Shown: positions 42,111 through 51,799, numbered from the stretch's first letter. The stretch: DNA of 64,000 nucleotides from Planctomycetota bacterium (GCA_963204725.1 CAUJHH010000058.1:154585-218584); one strand, 5' to 3'. Program-made: numbers and translations. Notes: generated from the sequence alone by a model not told the origin.

Positions 42111-42761
42111 TCACGATGCCTTCGCCCGCGAATCGGCCGAGACCGACAACGCGTCCGAACCCTCCCGTCGCAGCCGCAGCTTGGGCACGCAATGCCACTC
42201 CAAAGGCGGTACTTCCGACGGGTGCTTCCACGATTCCGTAAGATTCTCGCCCCGGAGCCACGCGCGCACGATCAGGTACGCCATTGGACGCAGGACGATC
42301 CCGACGCCCTTCCCCGCGCTCCTGGTGCGGCTCAGCACCCGTCCGAGGTTCCCGACCAACCGATCCCTGGCGTCGTCCACGCTCTCGCCTTGTGGAACCA
42401 GAACGCCCGCAGGGTTCTCCGTCCACTGGCGATATGCCTTCGGGAAACGGTCCTCCAGCTCCGCGATCAGCAGGCCGTCCCAGAGCCCAAGATTGACCTC
42501 TTCAAAGTCGTCCGATCGCTTCACTCGGGCTCCGGTCGCGTCGGCGATCGCGTCCGCCGTCTCAACGCTCGCGGCGTCCGGTCCGCTCACAACGATCCCC
42601 AGCGTTGAGCCCTTCAGGCGATCGACCAGGCCCTGCACATGCTCCCGGCCGAACCCGCACACCGGCAGGTCATTCCCGCCGCCGCACAGACGCCCACCCC
42701 GGTCCCATTCCGTTGGCCCGCACCGCGCCAGAAGAAGTTGGATGTCGTTCACTTTGGCCAT
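42111..42761 (-). CDS. Histidine-phosphatase-family protein lacking both catalytic histidines
   Basis: 216 residues. The overall plan follows phosphoglycerate mutase-like histidine phosphatases (EEVNLGLWDGLLIAELEDRFP, PQGESVDDARDRL), but the active-site RHGxTEW is ARCGPTEW, with Cys14 in place of His. The second His region reads VLRPMAYLIV, with Arg158 where His is expected, and the Arg of the usual SSPLxRARQTA is also absent. It is therefore a probable pseudoenzyme. It lies upstream of accD on the same strand (79-base gap). A weak TACAGC sits six bases before its ATG. Confidence 0.72.
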   Translation of the reverse strand: MAKVNDIQLLLARCGPTEWDRGGRLCGGGNDLPVCGFGREHVQGLVDRLKGSTLGIVVSGPDAASVETADAIADATGARVKRSDDFEEVNLGLWDGLLIAELEDRFPKAYRQWTENPAGVLVPQGESVDDARDRLVGNLGRVLSRTRSAGKGVGIVLRPMAYLIVRAWLRGENLTESWKHPSEVPPLEWHCVPKLRLRREGSDALSVSADSRAKAS

Positions 42762-43107
42762 TCAGTCGCTGTACCCGCCGACCTCCGTCGGCCACGCGGC
42801 CCGCTCGAGTCACGCGGCATCCTGCCGCCCAAGCCCGAACCGCAAACCCAAGGCATTTCCCGCCTCGCGAGCATCGAGTGTAGCCGACCTCCACGGTCGA
42901 TCGCAAAGCCCGTGTAAGTCAGCACTAACAACGAGGCGCGATCATTCAATCAACCATCGATGTCTGCCGCCGAAGCACCCGAATCAGGACGCGCCAACCA
43001 GGCCGCCGAACCGCAAGCCGTCGATCGTCTCTCCCGCATTCGTTCGGATATTGAAAGGTGGTACGACAGCCAATCGATAGAGCCGTGTCGACGCTTTCCG
43101 CAGCGGC
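42762..43107. other. Intergenic region without a supported gene
   Basis: 346 bases between trpB (3' end) and the histidine-phosphatase-like gene (5' end). Apart from a weak TACAGC on the minus strand near 42768-42773, I see no promoter, hairpin or credible coding region. A plus-strand frame opening at 42960 runs into trpB and is not supported. Confidence 0.6.
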
Positions 43108-44370
43108 TCAGCCCTGTCGTTTGGCCAGGAGCCTCGTGGCTTCTTCGACGTCTTTGTCGCCCCGGCCAGAGAGGTTCACGACGATCCTCTCCTCCGAAGG
43201 CAAGGTCTGCGACAGCTTGATCGCGTGCGAGATCGCGTGCGAAGTCTCGAGCGCAGGGATGATTCCCTCGCTCCGGGCTGTAAGCAGAAACGCGTCAAGA
43301 GCCTCTTCGTCGGTCGCAGACGTGTACTCGACGCGACCGGCGTCTTTCCAGAAAGAGTGCTCCGGTCCGACACCGGGATAGTCCAGCCCCGCCGAACACG
43401 AGTGAACATCCGAAGTCTGTCCATTGGAATCCTGGAGCACATAGGAAAGCGACCCATGCAGGATTCCCGGCGAACCCAGCGACAGTGGGGCCGCGTGCTG
43501 CCCGGGGTCGCTCGATCGCCCGCCCGCTTCCACGCCAACAAGCTTTACACCCTTGTCATCGACGAAGTCGTAGAAAATGCCCGCCGCGTTCGAGCCCCCT
43601 CCGACACACGCGACAATCGCGTCCGGGAGTTTCCCGAACTGTCGGATCGCCTGCCCCTTGCACTCGCGCCCGATGATCGACTGAAAGTCTCGCACGATCA
43701 TCGGAAAGGGATGCGGGCCCACGACCGATCCGATGATGTAATGCGTGTGCTCGACCGAGCCCATCCAGTCGCGCATCGCCTCGTTCGTCGCGTCCTTGAG
43801 TGTCCGCGACCCCGAGTTCACCTCGATCACGTTCGCCCCGAGCATCTTCATCCGGGTGACATTCAGACTCTGCCGGCGCACGTCCTCCGAGCCCATATAC
43901 ACGTCGCACTCCAGACCGAGGAACGCAGCCGCCGTCGCGCTCGCGACGCCGTGCTGCCCCGCGCCCGTCTCTGCGATGATCCGCCGCTTCCCCATGCGCT
44001 TGGTCAGCAGCCCCTGTCCAATCGTGTTGTTGATCTTGTGTGCGCCGGTGTGCGCCAGGTCCTCTCGCTTCAACCAGATCTCCGCCCCCTTCGAGCGGTC
44101 GATCCCCTTCCTCGCGTGCCGCGTCAACCGCTGGGCAAAGTAGAGCGGCGTCGGTCTCCCCACATAGGTCGTGAGCAGAGCCCGCAACTCCTCCCAGAAT
44201 CGCTCCTCGCCGCGAACCCGGTCGTACACCTCGATCAGTTGCTCGAGGGCCGCAACCAGCGTCTCCGGCACATACGCCCCGCCAAACTCACCGAAGCGGC
44301 CAGCCGCGTCAGGAACCTCGCTGAGGAGCGGCACGCGTGGGGTCTGGGTCTCATTGCTCATAGTGCTCAT
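43108..44370 (-). CDS. trpB: Tryptophan synthase beta subunit
   Basis: 420 residues. [34 protein letters not shown] (pyridoxal phosphate Lys112), the GGGSNAAG phosphate loop and a Ser-containing C-terminal [10 protein letters not shown] are all present, so the enzyme joins indole and serine. The sequence is of the standard TrpB1 type. trpA is not adjacent. The ATG at 44370 is used; an ATG at 44361 is three codons in. A -10 box eight bases upstream predicts a nearly leaderless mRNA. Confidence 0.96.
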   Translation of the reverse strand: MSTMSNETQTPRVPLLSEVPDAAGRFGEFGGAYVPETLVAALEQLIEVYDRVRGEERFWEELRALLTTYVGRPTPLYFAQRLTRHARKGIDRSKGAEIWLKREDLAHTGAHKINNTIGQGLLTKRMGKRRIIAETGAGQHGVASATAAAFLGLECDVYMGSEDVRRQSLNVTRMKMLGANVIEVNSGSRTLKDATNEAMRDWMGSVEHTHYIIGSVVGPHPFPMIVRDFQSIIGRECKGQAIRQFGKLPDAIVACVGGGSNAAGIFYDFVDDKGVKLVGVEAGGRSSDPGQHAAPLSLGSPGILHGSLSYVLQDSNGQTSDVHSCSAGLDYPGVGPEHSFWKDAGRVEYTSATDEEALDAFLLTARSEGIIPALETSHAISHAIKLSQTLPSEERIVVNLSGRGDKDVEEATRLLAKRQG

Positions 44371-44378
44371 TGCCCGTG

Positions 44379-44384
44379 AGGATA
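44379..44384 (-). promoter_or_regulatory. -10 element (TATCCT), predicted leaderless start of trpB
   Basis: On the minus strand TATCCT ends eight bases before the ATG at 44370. Confidence 0.5.
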
Positions 44385-44420
44385 GCGCACGCCGCCCTCA
44401 CTCGAACCCAGACCCCGGCG

Positions 44421-45650
44421 TCAGATGAACACCGCCGCCGCGCACGCCGTGCTCCAGCACGCCAGCGCGCCGGCAACCATCGCCCGAGGCCCGATCGCTA
44501 CGAAGTCAGCCCGCCGCTCCGGGGCGAGCGCCGTCAGCCCTCCGATCTGGATCGCGATCGATGGCAGGTTGCAGAAACCGCACAGGGCATAGGTCACGAT
44601 CTGTGCGCTCCGTGGCTCGATCGCTCCCGACACGATCGCGTCTCGGAGCGAGACATATGCCACAAACTCCGTCGCGACAACCTGTTTCCCGAGCAGGGAA
44701 CCCACCAGCACCCGCTCCCCTTCCCCGATTCCCATGAGCCACGCGATCGGCGCGAACGCGTTCCCGAGCAGGTACTCCAGCGACACACCCATCGAACGGA
44801 GGGGCCAGTTGATCAGCGCGATCAGGGACACAAACGCCACCAGCATTGCCGCGACGTTCATCGCAAGCTTCAATCCGTCCGTCGCTCCGATCGCGGCCGC
44901 ATCCAGAGCGTTCGTTCCCAGCGCATCCTTGCACAGCTTCGGTGGCGAAGCATCAACCGGTGCAGACTCCGGCATCATCACCCTCGCCATCACCAGAGCC
45001 GCCGGAGCGGACATCAGCGACGCTGTCATCAGGTGCTTGGCGAACAACGCTTGCGTCTCGACCGACTCGCCCCCGAGCATCCCGACATACGCCGCCATCA
45101 CCGAGCCCGCAATCGTCGCGAACCCCGTCGTCATCAGCACCATGATCTGCGAGCGTGTGAACGTCGCGATGTACGGCCTCACACACAGCGGGGCCTCGGT
45201 CTGGCCGACAAAGACGTTGCTCGCCGCGACGAGCGCCTCGACGCCGGACACGCCGAGCGTGCGGTGCAACAGCCACGCCATCACGCTGACGATCCGCGGC
45301 ATCACGCCAATCCGATAGAGCACCGCCATCAGCGACGCAAAGAACACAATCACCGGGAGCACCTTCACCGCGAAGACAAACCCCCACGGACCGTCCGCCT
45401 TCACGAGTTCAGAGCCGAAAAGAAACACGATCCCCGCGTCCGCCTGCCTGATGGCACCCGCGACAATACCGCTGACCCATCCCACCGGCCGAACCAGAGG
45501 CGGGAACGAGAGCAACGCGCCCGCCAGACCCACTTGCAGCCCGATCCCGAGCGCAGCCAATCGCCACGGAAAGCGACGCCGGTCAGTCGATAGGACCCAT
45601 GCGATCGCGAGCAACACAACGATGCCGGCCAGTGGCCTCACGTGGTCCAT
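44421..45650 (-). CDS. Concentrative nucleoside transporter (NupC/CNT family)
   Basis: 409 residues and about ten membrane segments. GFVFAVKVLPVIVFFASLMAV and the core SNVFVGQTEAPLCVRPYI, with the conserved G/Q-T-E nucleoside-binding turn, match the CNT family. So do FATIAGSVMAAYVG and LCGFCNLPSIAIQIGGL. These carriers bring in nucleosides with Na+ or H+. The ATG at 45650 has GGAG six bases upstream; an upstream frame extension of 27 residues is not supported. It is divergent from lnt. Confidence 0.93.
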   Translation of the reverse strand: MDHVRPLAGIVVLLAIAWVLSTDRRRFPWRLAALGIGLQVGLAGALLSFPPLVRPVGWVSGIVAGAIRQADAGIVFLFGSELVKADGPWGFVFAVKVLPVIVFFASLMAVLYRIGVMPRIVSVMAWLLHRTLGVSGVEALVAASNVFVGQTEAPLCVRPYIATFTRSQIMVLMTTGFATIAGSVMAAYVGMLGGESVETQALFAKHLMTASLMSAPAALVMARVMMPESAPVDASPPKLCKDALGTNALDAAAIGATDGLKLAMNVAAMLVAFVSLIALINWPLRSMGVSLEYLLGNAFAPIAWLMGIGEGERVLVGSLLGKQVVATEFVAYVSLRDAIVSGAIEPRSAQIVTYALCGFCNLPSIAIQIGGLTALAPERRADFVAIGPRAMVAGALACWSTACAAAVFI

Positions 45651-45732
45651 GGTGCACTCCGTCCCAGGGATGCAGCATCCGTGGTCTCGCATTCTGGCGA
45701 CCGACAGGCCGCCACGCCAACTCGCTCCCACC

Positions 45733-45738
45733 TAACAT
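45733..45738 (+). promoter_or_regulatory. -10 element (TAACAT), predicted leaderless start of lnt
   Basis: TAACAT ends seven bases before the ATG at 45746. Confidence 0.45.
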
Positions 45739-45745
45739 CGACCCC

Positions 45746-47521
45746 ATGCACGACGCGTCGGGATCACTCCCAGAGCAATCAACCAAGCGCACCGGACGGA
45801 TCGCGCCGCGTCTGTTGTGGCGGGGTGTAGTCGGCGGCGCGGCCTTCGGCGCAGGGATGGTCCTCGCCTTTCCTCCCTTCGGATTCTGGCCCGCGACGCT
45901 CCTCATGCCGTTGGCGATCGCTTGGCTGGCTTCGACGCGCTCTTCGCACAACGTCTCAATCGCCCTAGGCGCTTTCCTCGGCGTACTCCCCGCATGGGGC
46001 TACGAGCATGCCTGGATCTTCAACGTCTCCGAGCTCGGATTCCCGTTCATCATTCTCTACTCATCCTTCTTCGCCGGGCTGTCAACATGGGTCCTGGCCA
46101 AAGTGCACTTCCGATTCCCACGCCTGCCGATGGGCCTCGCCTGCGCCGCCGTCTGGACGCTCGTCGAGGTCGCACGGGGCGACGCCATTCTCGGGGGCTA
46201 TCCATGGCTGCTGGCCGCCCATCCCCTGATCGACGCGCCGCGTTTGACCGGCCCCGGGGCGGTGATCGGCGTCTATGGCATCTCGTGCCTCCTGGCTGGC
46301 ATCGCCGGCGCACTGATCGACCTGACGGTGCTCAAACGCGTCCGCGATGCTCTCTTGACGCTTGCCGGAGTTGTTCTCATCTGGCTGTCGATGTCGGCAC
46401 TGCCAGTCCCGAGGCCGATCGGCTCCTTCCCCGTCGCCATCATCCAGACCAACGTCCGCCAGGACAACCGCACCCCGACGACTCCGTGGGAGACCATAGA
46501 GGCGATGCGGTCGCTCGTCGTCCACACGCGCGAAGCCGCGCTCGAAAGACCCGCCTTCATCGTCTGGCCCGAGAGCATGATGCCGGGTCGCACGCTCGAC
46601 CCAGCTTCGCTCGCCGAGGAGAAGCGGGAGGGTGTCTACTACAAAGTCCGCCCACCCGAGGGCTCGGGCGAACCCTTCGAAGTCAACGCGTGGGAGTTTG
46701 CCGAGGCCACGCTGGAGCTCCAACGCGACATCGGCATCCCGCTCATGGCCGGTTCCGAGAGCTACACGAACCTGCGAATCCAAGAGCTCCCCGAGGGCGG
46801 CATCGAATACATCGCCGACGAGACCTTTAACAGCGCATTCCTAATCGACCGTGGCCAGGTCCAGTCACGCTACGACAAGATCTTCCTCACTCCGTTCGGT
46901 GAGGTCATGCCCGGCATCCGACACTGGCCATGGCTGCAAAACCGGGTCCGAGCGCTCGGTGCGTATGGGATGCCCTTTGATCTCTCGTCCGGCCGGTCCA
47001 CCAATGCTCTGGAGATACGCCGCGACGCCGCCAACCCCCTCCGCGCGGTCGCCCCGATCTGCTTCGAAGCCACCATGCCGAACGTCTGTCGGCGCCTCGT
47101 CTATTCCAGCGGCCATCGCGAGGCCGACGTGATCGTCAACGGCACCAACGATGGCTGGTTCAATACCTTCCCGCTTGGCCGCAGACAGCACCTCCAGGCA
47201 GCCCGATGGCGGTGCGTGGAACTTGCCACACCGATGGCCAGAGCAGCGAACACCGGAGTCTCCGCGATCGTTGATCATCGGGGACGCCTCGTCGCCTCCG
47301 GAATCAACGGTCATCCCGGTGCAATCGGTGTCGATGGCGTACTCAGCGGCGAACTGCCGATCATCCAAGGGGCCTCGTTCTACGCTCAGGGCGGCTGGAT
47401 CACCGGATGGATCATCGCCTCGCTTGGCCTTCTGCTCTCTGTATGGTCCTGCATCCCTGTCCGGCCCGCAGCCATCAAAGAGACCGTGAGTCCGCATCCC
47501 AAGGAATCGCACTCCTCATGA
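45746..47521 (+). CDS. lnt: Apolipoprotein N-acyltransferase
   Basis: 591 residues. About six N-terminal membrane segments precede a nitrilase-type domain whose catalytic triad is intact: Glu276 in VWPES, Lys378 in YDKIFLTPFGE and Cys439 in PICFEA. A last helix (WIIASLGLLLSVWSCI) anchors the C-terminus. It adds the third acyl chain to lipoproteins in the inner membrane. An insert of about 50 residues between Glu and Lys (REGVYYKVRPPEGSG onwards) makes it longer than the E. coli protein. Its stop overlaps the HEAT-repeat gene start by four bases. Confidence 0.94.
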   Translation: MHDASGSLPEQSTKRTGRIAPRLLWRGVVGGAAFGAGMVLAFPPFGFWPATLLMPLAIAWLASTRSSHNVSIALGAFLGVLPAWGYEHAWIFNVSELGFPFIILYSSFFAGLSTWVLAKVHFRFPRLPMGLACAAVWTLVEVARGDAILGGYPWLLAAHPLIDAPRLTGPGAVIGVYGISCLLAGIAGALIDLTVLKRVRDALLTLAGVVLIWLSMSALPVPRPIGSFPVAIIQTNVRQDNRTPTTPWETIEAMRSLVVHTREAALERPAFIVWPESMMPGRTLDPASLAEEKREGVYYKVRPPEGSGEPFEVNAWEFAEATLELQRDIGIPLMAGSESYTNLRIQELPEGGIEYIADETFNSAFLIDRGQVQSRYDKIFLTPFGEVMPGIRHWPWLQNRVRALGAYGMPFDLSSGRSTNALEIRRDAANPLRAVAPICFEATMPNVCRRLVYSSGHREADVIVNGTNDGWFNTFPLGRRQHLQAARWRCVELATPMARAANTGVSAIVDHRGRLVASGINGHPGAIGVDGVLSGELPIIQGASFYAQGGWITGWIIASLGLLLSVWSCIPVRPAAIKETVSPHPKESHSS

Positions 47522-48564
47522 ACGCAACCAGCAGATCCATCTTTCTCGCAGCGTCCTCGATCCTTGCGCTCGCTCCCGCCTCCTGCGCCACATCCGGAAC
47601 GGCCAAGCCCACTTCCACACCGCAAGAGACGCCCGTCGTAACCGCGGTCAGCCGCTCCGAGATGCGTGAACAGGCCATCGAAACACTGACCCAGGCCGTC
47701 CAGTCTCCCACGCCACAGATGCGGGCCAACGCCATGGAAGGCATGCTCAACGCGCCCTCTCGCGTGGAATCTCTCGTCGCGCTCGGCCTGAAGGATGAAA
47801 ACCTCGGAGTGCGAAGCGTCGCCGCCATGTGCGTCGGCCGGGCCATGCTAAAGAATCTCGGTACTGCCGTCGCCCCGCTCGCGGCAGACGAGTCCGCGTT
47901 TGTCCGCCTCTCCGCAACCTACTCCATGATGCGCCTCGGCATGCCGGTCGATCCGCACGCCATTTCACAGGCGCTGCTCAACGATCCGTCGCCCCGTGTC
48001 CGCGCCCATGCGGCCTACGTCCTCGGCGAACTCAAGAATCCCTCCGCATCGGGCATGCTCCGCCAGGCACTGCTCGACAAAATGCCTCTCGCCTCGTCCG
48101 AAGAGGTCCGTCTCATGCAACTCCAGATCGCAGAGGCGCTCGTCAAACTCGGCGACAGCGCACAGGTGCAGACCATCCGTGCCGCTCTTTACCCCTCACG
48201 CCCGCAGGAGCTCGAAGCCGCCGCCCTCGCCGTGCAGATCATCGGCGAGGTGAAGGATCGAGGGGCCATCGACCAGCTGATCTACCTCGACGCCTACGTC
48301 GACGAGAGCGGCCAGCGCATGCCCGCAGAAGTCCGACTCGCGCTCGCGAGCGCCATGGCCCGAATGGGCATGCGCGAGGGCGCGTTCATCGCGCAGGAAT
48401 TCAAGGACAACGACAATCCCGCCATACGCGCCCAGGCCGCCTCCGTGTACGGAGAAACCGGCCAATCCGCCAATCTCCAGCCCCTCGCCGTGCTCCTCGA
48501 TGATCCCGAAGGCAACGTACGTGTCGCCGCGGCCACCGCCATCCTGAAGATCACCTCCAAGTGA
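47518..48564 (+). CDS. Exported HEAT-repeat protein, possible lipoprotein
   Basis: 348 residues, translationally coupled to lnt (ATGA). A signal sequence (SIFLAASSILALAPASC) ends in Cys23, a weak lipobox. Tandem helical HEAT/PBS-type repeats follow (for example DPSPRVRAHAAYVLGELKNP, and DPEGNVRVAAATAILKI near the end), which form a protein-binding solenoid. Coupling to the lipoprotein acyltransferase supports the idea that it is itself lipidated and periplasm-facing, but this is inference. Confidence 0.78.
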   Translation: MNATSRSIFLAASSILALAPASCATSGTAKPTSTPQETPVVTAVSRSEMREQAIETLTQAVQSPTPQMRANAMEGMLNAPSRVESLVALGLKDENLGVRSVAAMCVGRAMLKNLGTAVAPLAADESAFVRLSATYSMMRLGMPVDPHAISQALLNDPSPRVRAHAAYVLGELKNPSASGMLRQALLDKMPLASSEEVRLMQLQIAEALVKLGDSAQVQTIRAALYPSRPQELEAAALAVQIIGEVKDRGAIDQLIYLDAYVDESGQRMPAEVRLALASAMARMGMREGAFIAQEFKDNDNPAIRAQAASVYGETGQSANLQPLAVLLDDPEGNVRVAAATAILKITSK

Positions 48565-48905
48565 CTGCGCCAGGCCATTGGGCGTGCTGGGGAGAACACC
48601 CCGGATGCACGCCCCACGCCCGTCGGATGTGAATCCGCCGGCCGGTCCCCGCGTATCGAAGCCCGCCCCCGGTTGACAGCGACCGGGTATGCTCGGTATC
48701 ACACACGCCCCGTGGAGTGGAATCGTCGTTCCGTCTGATTCGTTTGTTCGGAAAGATGTCGGAGATTGTCGGGCAGGGCGGGTCGTCGCCGGGGTGCGAT
48801 CGGGCATATAAACATGCCCCGCCCGGCGAGCCGCAACGGACCAGGGGCGAGGCGAAGCGTGCGACGCTCGTCGCGCGTTGAAGGTGTATTGACAGGAGCA
48901 GCAGG
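48565..48905 (+). promoter_or_regulatory. Long leader/promoter region of the coiled-coil gene
   Basis: 341 bases without a gene. TTGACA (48673-48678) and TATCAC (48697-48702) with an 18-base spacer form a plausible promoter, giving a leader of about 195 bases. A hairpin, GGGCAT (48802-48807), ATAAAC, ATGCCC (48814-48819), lies in that leader. No known riboswitch pattern is recognised. AGGAG (48895-48899) precedes the GTG at 48906. Confidence 0.35.
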
Positions 48906-49769
48906 GTGCACATTCTCTCGAAGATCTTCGTCGTGTTCGCGGCCGTCCTGAGCATTCTGCTCGCAGGGCTCACCATGGCCTTCGCCGTGAATGCCGATCG
49001 GATCAAGGCCGACTACGCCAACGAACAGTCCCGCCGCCAGGCCGCAGTCGACGCGCTTGCATCGACCGAGTCGGGCTTCAGCTCGGAGCGCAACCGCCTC
49101 CAGCAGCAGCTCGCCGACCTGAACAACTCGCTCGCCGCCAAGGAATCGGAGATCCGCGAACTGCAGACCTCCAACGCCCGCGAGATCTCGGCCAAGCGCG
49201 AGGCGATGTCGCAGCGTGACGAAGTCTCCAACAAGACCAAGGTGCTTGAGGAGACGGCCCGGACCCAGTCGAAGCTCATCGACGGCTACCGCACCGAGGT
49301 CACCTCGCTCCGCGACAACGAGATCCAGTTCCGCCGCCGCGAACTCGAGCTTGAGGACCGCATCAACGATCTCGAGTCCCGCCGTGAGGTGCTCGAGCAG
49401 ACCCTCCGCTCCCTGCAGGAGCAGCTGACCGAGGTCAAGAACTCGCTCGCCGCTGCCCAGGGCGGCGTCAGCACATCCGCCTCCGGCGAGGCCACCTCAA
49501 CCTTTGTCGACAACGGCCCCATGATCACCGCCCGCGTCGAGTCCGTCGAGAAGGATCCCTCCTCCGGCGCGATCTTCGCCCGCATCAACGCAGGCAGCAA
49601 CGATCGCATCCGCAACAACATGCAGATGTACATCGGGCGCGGCGATGAATTCATCGGCCACCTCGTCATCACGCAGACCGATCTCAACTATTCGATTGGT
49701 CGCATCGACACCCTTGGCCGCAAGGTCGATGTCAAGTCGGGCGACACCGTCCTCAGCCGCATCAAGTAA
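48906..49769 (+). CDS. Single-pass membrane coiled-coil protein
   Basis: 287 residues from the GTG at 48906. A membrane anchor at about 5-27 (KIFVVFAAVLSILLAGLTMAF) leads to a coiled coil of about 160 residues (about 33-180; many Gln, Glu, Arg and Leu). A compact C-terminal domain follows (PMITARVESVEKDPSSGAIF, GRGDEFIGHLVITQTDLNYS, KSGDTVLSRIK), probably beta-rich. The architecture resembles envelope scaffolds such as MreC-like proteins, though that is only a shape comparison. A second small membrane protein gene follows after 57 bases and may be co-transcribed. Confidence 0.78.
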   Translation: MHILSKIFVVFAAVLSILLAGLTMAFAVNADRIKADYANEQSRRQAAVDALASTESGFSSERNRLQQQLADLNNSLAAKESEIRELQTSNAREISAKREAMSQRDEVSNKTKVLEETARTQSKLIDGYRTEVTSLRDNEIQFRRRELELEDRINDLESRREVLEQTLRSLQEQLTEVKNSLAAAQGGVSTSASGEATSTFVDNGPMITARVESVEKDPSSGAIFARINAGSNDRIRNNMQMYIGRGDEFIGHLVITQTDLNYSIGRIDTLGRKVDVKSGDTVLSRIK

Positions 49770-49826
49770 TCCGGGCCTTGTTCCCCAGCGAGCGAGGCCG
49801 CTCGTTGCCCCTCGGAGGCACGCCAG

Positions 49827-50027
49827 ATGAACCAGTTCGGAATGCAGATGCCGGGAGGCAAAGCGCGTCGCGGGTCCAGCCCCGACGTCTTCACCGCCTT
49901 GCTCTTTGTCGCGACCGTCTCGCTCCTTGCCGCGTGTGTGATGGTCTATATCCACGGCTCGAAGATCGGTCCGAATGGCAGCGCGTTCAAGATCCACGAG
50001 GAAGGACAGAGCATCACGTTCAAGTGA
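49827..50027 (+). CDS. Small single-pass membrane protein
   Basis: 66 residues with one transmembrane helix at about 21-43 (FTALLFVATVSLLAACVMVYI) and a short outer tail. CGGAGG (49813-49818) precedes the ATG. It is probably co-transcribed with the coiled-coil membrane protein and may be its partner. No family is recognised. Confidence 0.72.
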   Translation: MNQFGMQMPGGKARRGSSPDVFTALLFVATVSLLAACVMVYIHGSKIGPNGSAFKIHEEGQSITFK

Positions 50028-50107
50028 TCGTGCCGCGAAATGCGACGTCCGATCATCTCGACGATGCCGGAACTCGCAGCTCGAAAGCCGGTTTCAGGCC
50101 CAGCATC

Positions 50108-50135
50108 TTGACAGCGAGATCTTGACGCCTACATT
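50108..50135 (+). promoter_or_regulatory. Promoter of tRNA-Asp
   Basis: TTGACA (50108-50113), 16 bases, TACATT (50130-50135). Predicted start near 50142, about 44 bases upstream of the mature tRNA. Confidence 0.7.
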
Positions 50136-50185
50136 GATTCCTACCGAATTGCCGCCACGGGGCGCAGTTCGGCGACAACGCGATT

Positions 50186-50259
<74 letters not shown>

Positions 50260-50262
50260 CTT

Positions 50263-50298
50263 CAGGAAGCCCTGCCTCGCAGGGCTTCCTGTGTTTTT
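50263..50298 (+). terminator. Intrinsic terminator of tRNA-Asp
   Basis: A 13-bp perfect stem (CAGGAAGCCCTGC with GCAGGGCTTCCTG), CTC loop, then TGTTTTT. It starts four bases after the tRNA. Confidence 0.92.
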
Positions 50299-50323
50299 GG
50301 GGCTCGACCTTCGTCCCGGCTCG

Positions 50324-51793
50324 TCATTGCTTTCTCGGCGTCGCGTCCAGGAGCGGCATCGGGAACGCCTCAGAAGCCGTTCGATCAGTCTGCATGATGC
50401 CGCGAATCCGGTCGAGAATCTCCGGGTGTTCCCGTGCGACGTCCGTCGTCTCTCGTTCGTCCTTCGAGAGGTCAAAGAGCTCGATCTCCGCGTTCCCTTT
50501 GCCCATCTCCCTTCGAACGCCCTTCCAATCTCCGATGAGCACCGCCTGCTGGCCGCCATATCCCGGGAACTCCCAGTAGAGGTGCGCCGGTTCTCGCTGC
50601 TCTCCCTTGCCCAGCAGCGTCGGCAGGAAGCTCACGCCATCAATCCCATCAGGTGCCACACCCATACCCGCCTCGATGATCGTCGGATAGAGGTCGTGTG
50701 TCGCGCACGCGTGCCCGCTCTCTCGCCCCGCGTCGATCCGTCCCGGCCAGCGTGCGATCAGCGGCACACGGATGCCCCCTTCCCACACGCTCCCCTTGCG
50801 CCCTCGCAAGCCGCCGGTGCTCTCAAAGAACACCGTGTCCGCGCCCCCGACGTCGTGCGTCGGGCCATTGTCGCTCGTGAACACCACGAGCGTCTCCTCG
50901 TCGAGCCCGAGCGCCTTCAATCGATCAAGCAACACGCCCACATCGTGATCCAATCGCGTAATCATCGCGGCGTACGCCGCCCGAGGCGTCGGGTGCTTCA
51001 GATAGCCCCGATCCCCCTCGTACGGCGTCTCCTCGAACGCGCCCGCATAGGCCACGAGATCCTCGGCCGTCGTCTGCAGCGCAACGTGCGGGATCGTGTA
51101 CGGCAAATAGAGAAAGAACGGACGCTCCCGGTTTCGATCGACAAAGGCGAGCGTCTCCCGGATAAACAGATCTTGCGCATAGTGTGCGCCGGTCAGGTTG
51201 CCCTGTCGGTTGCCCTCAAGGTCCTCGCGCACGCCATCTCGCCACATGTGCGTCGGATAGAAGTTGTGCGCCTGTCGCTGACACAGATAGCCATACGAGA
51301 AACCAAATCCCATCCGTCCCGGTTCGCCCGTCGAGCCCGGCCCCCCGTTTCCCCACTTACCGATGATGCCCGTCGCATAACCGAGTTCCTGCATCCGGGC
51401 GCCGATCGTCACGGTTCCCTCAGGAAGAGGCCGCTGCCCCTCGATCAGACGGCCCTCGAGATCACGTTCCTCTCCATTGTCCCGGATAGGTGAGTGGCCG
51501 CTGTGCAGACCCGTCAGCAGCATCGCTCGTGTCGGCGCGCACACCGGCGCGGAAGCGTAGTGGCGAGTGAATCGAATCCCCTCCGCCGCCATCCGATCGA
51601 GATTCGGCGTCCGAATCTTGCTCTGGCCGTAGCAGCCGAGTTCGCCGTACCCAAGATCGTCAACCAGGATCAGCACGACGTTGGGCGGACGCCCCACGTC
51701 CTCCGATCGCTGCAATCCGCTCGCGGCCAGGCACCAGACCGCCGACATGACACCCGCCGCCCACCGCACGCCCCGACTTCTACCGTTTGTCAT
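50324..51793 (-). CDS. Secreted sulfatase (arylsulfatase A-type)
   Basis: 489 residues. An export signal (AAGVMSAVWCLAASG) precedes NVVLILVDDLGYGELGCYG (metal Asp45, Asp46) and the sulfatase signature CAPTRAMLLTG, whose Cys85 becomes formylglycine; no maturase gene is seen here. GKWGNGG, SDNGPTHD and a C-terminal WKGVRREM region complete the fold. It cleaves sulfate esters from sulfated glycans, a common planctomycete trait. The start at 51793 is chosen because a -10 box is six bases upstream; an earlier ATG at 51880 lies in the symporter gene. A symporter gene lies just upstream on the same strand. Confidence 0.93.
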   Translation of the reverse strand: MTNGRSRGVRWAAGVMSAVWCLAASGLQRSEDVGRPPNVVLILVDDLGYGELGCYGQSKIRTPNLDRMAAEGIRFTRHYASAPVCAPTRAMLLTGLHSGHSPIRDNGEERDLEGRLIEGQRPLPEGTVTIGARMQELGYATGIIGKWGNGGPGSTGEPGRMGFGFSYGYLCQRQAHNFYPTHMWRDGVREDLEGNRQGNLTGAHYAQDLFIRETLAFVDRNRERPFFLYLPYTIPHVALQTTAEDLVAYAGAFEETPYEGDRGYLKHPTPRAAYAAMITRLDHDVGVLLDRLKALGLDEETLVVFTSDNGPTHDVGGADTVFFESTGGLRGRKGSVWEGGIRVPLIARWPGRIDAGRESGHACATHDLYPTIIEAGMGVAPDGIDGVSFLPTLLGKGEQREPAHLYWEFPGYGGQQAVLIGDWKGVRREMGKGNAEIELFDLSKDERETTDVAREHPEILDRIRGIMQTDRTASEAFPMPLLDATPRKQ

Positions 51794-51799
51794 GCTCGC

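Noticed and set aside
42960..43220. Plus-strand reading frame of 86 codons between the histidine-phosphatase-like gene and trpB
   Set aside because: It runs about 110 bases into the well-supported trpB gene, has no ribosome binding site or -10 box, and its second half is the Arg/Ser/Pro-rich composition of an antisense shadow.
43108..44370. Antisense frames of 384 and 132 codons opposite trpB
   Set aside because: They mirror the high-GC codon pattern of trpB and have Arg/His/Pro-rich composition without recognisable motifs.
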